A stretch of DNA of 42,541 bases from Candidatus Zixiibacteriota bacterium. Lineage in GTDB: Bacteria; Zixibacteria; MSB-5A5; GN15; PGXB01. Position 1 is the stretch's first letter. Each line of letters begins with the position of its first letter. Positions 39,430 to 42,541 of the stretch are shown piece by piece. Location: the NCBI GenBank assembly GCA_030667525.1, contig DAOUVS010000003.1, positions 1-42,541 of the forward strand, written 5' to 3'. The position numbers and the translations under genes were made by a program. The notes beneath the pieces are model-generated. The model worked only from the letters and a program-made list of their open reading frames with translations, was not told the origin of the DNA and did no database searches.

Positions 39430-39699
39430 CTATCTGTAATATTCGCTCGTGAACGGCATAATTGCCAGATGACGAGCGCGTTTAATTGCTGTGGTCAAAC
39501 GACGTTGGTGAAAGGCGCAGTTGCCGGAGACACGACGAGCCACAATTTTCCCACGTTCATTGACAAATCTTCTAAGGACGCGGTCATTATAAAAACCAAT
39601 AACCCTGACTTTTTCTTCACAAAACCGGCAGACTTTACGTCTTCTCGTTTTGAAAGCAGCTTTGAATTCACCTGGTGTTTTGAATCGTTTTTTAAACAT
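39430..39699 (-). CDS. rpsR: 30S ribosomal protein S18
   Basis: [62 protein letters not shown]. Confidence 0.97.
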   Translation of the reverse strand: MFKKRFKTPGEFKAAFKTRRRKVCRFCEEKVRVIGFYNDRVLRRFVNERGKIVARRVSGNCAFHQRRLTTAIKRARHLAIMPFTSEYYR

Positions 39700-39750
39700 A
39701 TTTTAATTCCTTCGGATCGTGTTTATAAATATAAACGCAGTTGGCAATCC

Positions 39751-40257
39751 TTATTCCTCTGTTTTTTCAGGTTCATCCTTGCCATCCGGTTCTGAAACGG
39801 CCGTCTCAGTGGATGGTTTTTCGACTATTGCTACCGGTGCGATATTATCTGGCTTCCTACTCTCAGTGGTTGCTCTTGCCGGAGCTGGTCTTTCACGATC
39901 TTCAGTCGGCTTTGCATGAGGAGCTCTATTTGAGTCGGAATCGGCATCATCAAATATCTTTTCGTGGGGATCTCCCTCAAAAATGATAGTCAGGTAACGG
40001 ATATAAGGATCTTCAAGTTTGTAGAATCTTTCCAACTCCGTTAAAAGCTTGCTGTTGCCTTCAAAAACCAGCCGGGTGTAAAATCCCTGCGTGAATTTTT
40101 TGATAGGATAGGCCATCCGGCGAATACCCCAGCGGTCTTCCTTAATAATTTTGCCATCATTGTTGCCGATTAAATCGGTAATGGCTTTGATCTGTTGGTC
40201 AAAAGCGGCATCATCTGCCTGGGGACTTAGAATAAACGTAGATTCATAAGTACGCAT
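39751..40257 (-). CDS. rpsF: 30S ribosomal protein S6 with long acidic/proline-rich C-terminal tail
   Basis: MRTYESTFILSPQADD...DRWGIRRMAYPIKKFTQGFYTRLVFEGN...LEDPYIRYLTIIFE, then about 60-aa low-complexity tail. Confidence 0.96.
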   Translation of the reverse strand: MRTYESTFILSPQADDAAFDQQIKAITDLIGNNDGKIIKEDRWGIRRMAYPIKKFTQGFYTRLVFEGNSKLLTELERFYKLEDPYIRYLTIIFEGDPHEKIFDDADSDSNRAPHAKPTEDRERPAPARATTESRKPDNIAPVAIVEKPSTETAVSEPDGKDEPEKTEE

Positions 40258-40301
40258 TCAATATCCTCCCTATGGACGTTAAAGGTTCAAACGGCCCCGA
40301 A

Positions 40302-40889
40302 TTATTGCGTTATATCCGGAGCAGGGTTCATGTTATATTCACTCATCGCCTTCTCAAGGCGATTCTTTACTAAATATACTACTGCTTCCCCCGATTCCAC
40401 AAGCATTTTCTTTACAATTTCCTGCTCTTTATCACCGAATTGGCCCAAGACAAACTCGATTTGATCAGTTTTTTCAGGAAGTGGCCCAACACCCATCCTA
40501 AGTCGAGGGAATTTATCGGTTTCAAGAGAGTAGATAATCGATCCCAAACCATTATGGCCTCCATCTGAGCCGCCGGTTCGGATTCTGATTGTTCCCAGAG
40601 GCAGATTAATATCATCACACAAAACAATTATATTTTCAGGAGATAAGTCATATTTTTCCAGAATCTGTTTTACTGCCAAACCGGAATTATTCATATATGT
40701 CGTTGGCCAGATAAGCCTAATATCAGTCTCTTCAAATCTGTATTCTGCTAAATAATAATTCCCCGAACCGGCCAACGGCTTAATTGCCCATTTTCGACAT
40801 ATTTGATTTAAGAGTTCAAAACCAAGATTATGCCGTGTCCCGGTATATTTATCGCCGATATTCCCCAACCCGATAAATGTGGAAATCAT
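40302..40889 (-). CDS. pth: Peptidyl-tRNA hydrolase
   Basis: [76 protein letters not shown]. Confidence 0.97.
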   Translation of the reverse strand: MISTFIGLGNIGDKYTGTRHNLGFELLNQICRKWAIKPLAGSGNYYLAEYRFEETDIRLIWPTTYMNNSGLAVKQILEKYDLSPENIIVLCDDINLPLGTIRIRTGGSDGGHNGLGSIIYSLETDKFPRLRMGVGPLPEKTDQIEFVLGQFGDKEQEIVKKMLVESGEAVVYLVKNRLEKAMSEYNMNPAPDITQ

Positions 40890-40990
40890 TATTATTTTAC
40901 CATTGTTTCATTACCGATTTCATTTACAAATTATAATACAAATAGAATCCATTATTTTCCATATAATAGTATTTTCCGGTAGGACAGGCT

Positions 40991-41014
40991 GGGTGGCGCA
41001 CCCCTTGGGGTGCG
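40991..41014 (+). repeat. Left end palindrome of REP/RAYT-type element
   Basis: gggtggcgcaccccttggggtgcg, exact reverse complement of 41448..41471. Confidence 0.85.
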
Positions 41015-41015
41015 T

Positions 41016-41312
41016 TTACAGTTCCACTCCATCTAAATTTATTGCAACATCATCCATACCATTATACCATCGATAACTCGACCAATGCCATTGCGATGGA
41101 TCATCTACTAATCCCTGCTTGACCGGATTATTATGACAATAGTTTATTTTTTCTATTGCTGTTTCGCTCGTTCGACAATTATGGTCATAATATCTTTTTT
41201 GCCAGAATGCAAATTGACTTTTACCATCTTTGTTAATTCTTAATTTATTTAGATTTTCGACAAAAATATTCTTGCTTTCGCTGATTTTGAATAGATTATA
41301 ATTATGATAACA
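41016..41312 (-). pseudogene. C-terminal remnant of REP-associated tyrosine transposase (RAYT, Y1/IS200-like)
   Basis: Manual minus-strand translation: HYNYNLFKISESKNIFVENLNKLRINKDGKSQFAFWQKRYYDHNCRTSETAIEKINYCHNNPVKQGLVDDPSQWHWSSYRWYNGMDDVAINLDGVEL*. This has the FWQ+RYYDHN, HNNPVKQGLV and WHWSSYR signatures; the N-terminal HUH part is missing. Confidence 0.82.
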
Positions 41313-41447
41313 TTAAAAAGTTACAAAACGAGCAGTGTTTAAGTCATTAAATCTGATTAGTTGATTCATATATTGATAATATAGCAATATTTAGATGTAA
41401 TGGCGAACATAAAACCTAATCAAGTATATTAAGTTTTGGAATATTCC

Positions 41448-41471
41448 CGCACCCCAAGGGGTGCGCCACCC
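41448..41471 (-). repeat. Right end palindrome of REP/RAYT-type element
   Basis: cgcaccccaaggggtgcgccaccc. Confidence 0.85.
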
Positions 41472-41480
41472 GTCATTTTT

Positions 41481-41589
41481 GACATAATTGATTTAAGAGT
41501 TCAAAACCAAGATTATGCCGTGTCCCGGTATATTTATCGCCGATATTCCCCAACCCGATAAATGTTGATATTGTATTATCTGAAACCAT
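41481..41589 (-). pseudogene. Duplicated 5' fragment of pth
   Basis: 78 bp (41488..41565) identical to 40803..40880. Reads [38 protein letters not shown] and stops at the element junction. Confidence 0.85.
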
Positions 41590-41745
41590 AGTTTAATATA
41601 AATATCACAAATCAAACAACTTGGCAATATTTAACAGATTCAATTAATCCCGACGCAATTGGTGGGATACAAATTACTCCTGAAGGCTAAATGATTTATT
41701 TGGCATATTTTTATTTATATCGTGAGTTTTCACTTTCTTGTGTGA

Positions 41746-42525
41746 TTATTCATTTTTATATTCCACATTGATTTGAACCATTTTACTTTCATTTATTTCA
41801 ATATCATAAATTCTAATACTTTTTAAATGCTCATGAATTGGCGAAACCTGCAAAAAGTATTGGCCATATGGAATTTCATTTATTATAAAATTATTTTTTA
41901 GTTGAGAAATTGATAATAGATCGTAGCAAGTATAGAATTTTCTGTTTTCCTTTTGAGGATATAACAATATATATGTATTTGAATTATATAGTTTTTCATC
42001 GAATATCATATTTAAAGAACCAAATAGTAATTCTTCCTGAATTTGATTAGAACCCTCAGAATGATCTTCTGGCAAGGGATCAGGGAATCCGATACTATCA
42101 ATCAACTCCAGAGATGATATTTCCGGTAATCTTTCCAAAGCAAATGTAACTGCGAAGTAAGGTAGCCAATTGCTTGGGTTCGCCTCAATTCCGTTTTGGC
42201 GCAAAACTTCATAATTGCTATCACTGAATATCCTTGCACTATTAATAAAGGGAATTCCATCTTTGATAGACACGTAATCGAATAAGTCAAATCCAGGAAC
42301 CGGAATAATTGCGCTAACTAGAATTGAAGTAGTTGGACCTGAAACGCTTGTATCAACTTTTATTATCGAGTCCGCACGACTATTTAATAAGTCTGGATTA
42401 AAAAAGATGTTGTGTAAGTATTTTAAACGCCCATCAACTTTTTCCAACTGTCCTGCAAATGTGTTTGGGATAATATTAAATATCAGAATTGGCAATATTA
42501 TTAACCGAAATAATAAGTTTTTCAT
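41746..42525 (-). CDS. Secreted hypothetical protein
   Basis: Signal peptide MKNLLFRLIILPILIFNIIPNTFA; no recognised domain. Confidence 0.65.
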   Translation of the reverse strand: MKNLLFRLIILPILIFNIIPNTFAGQLEKVDGRLKYLHNIFFNPDLLNSRADSIIKVDTSVSGPTTSILVSAIIPVPGFDLFDYVSIKDGIPFINSARIFSDSNYEVLRQNGIEANPSNWLPYFAVTFALERLPEISSLELIDSIGFPDPLPEDHSEGSNQIQEELLFGSLNMIFDEKLYNSNTYILLYPQKENRKFYTCYDLLSISQLKNNFIINEIPYGQYFLQVSPIHEHLKSIRIYDIEINESKMVQINVEYKNE

Positions 42526-42541
42526 TTTGCTACCTTTAGAA

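Larger units (their letters stand above)
40991..41471. mobile_element. Decayed REP-RAYT mobile unit bounded by 24-bp inverted repeats
   Basis: Inverted palindromes at both ends with a RAYT C-terminal remnant between them. Confidence 0.7.

Noticed and set aside
39719-39986. Plus-strand ORFs overlapping the rpsF tail (39719..39919, 39741..39986)
   Set aside because: Antisense to the low-complexity S6 tail; no RBS or recognisable domain.
1-42541. CRISPR array, rRNA, tRNA or prophage structure
   Set aside because: No regularly spaced direct repeats, no rRNA/tRNA signatures and no phage structural genes seen on either strand.

Overview
Roughly 42.5 kb of a bacterial chromosome, about 40% GC by eye. 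Dockerin-tailed secreted peptidases and overall gene content suggest an FCB-group or Zixibacteria-like lineage; this taxonomy is inference only. The left part has two dockerin-bearing secreted peptidases (C25 gingipain-like and M14 carboxypeptidase). Next come a methyltransferase, MscS channel, BioY, a tandem pair of double-GNAT acetyltransferases and RsgA, then a YiiX-like papain-fold hydrolase, a pair of small membrane proteins, three tandem paralogous lipoproteins, a GT39/ArnT-like glycosyltransferase, a transglutaminase-like protein and a DUF885 protein. The standout locus is 23558..24909, a complete two-gene operon matching hgcA-hgcB, the anaerobic mercury-methylation pair. HgcA carries the diagnostic NVWCAAGK cap-helix motif and a polytopic C-terminus. 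HgcB has two CxxCxxCxxxC clusters, an isolated Cys73 and a C-terminal Cys-Cys pair. A candidate promoter and a perfect palindromic operator-like site lie just upstream. The right part holds a hybrid histidine kinase, a DUF1028 protein, OMPs, LarE, a periplasmic-binding/LpoA-like protein and an rpsF-rpsR-rplI-pth ribosomal cluster lacking ssb. Next to pth is a truncated REP-associated (RAYT/Y1) transposase remnant bounded by exact 24-bp inverted palindromes, with the pth 5' end duplicated on the far side. A cluster of REP-like palindromes lies at 33.2-33.6 kb. No rRNA, tRNA or CRISPR array was found.
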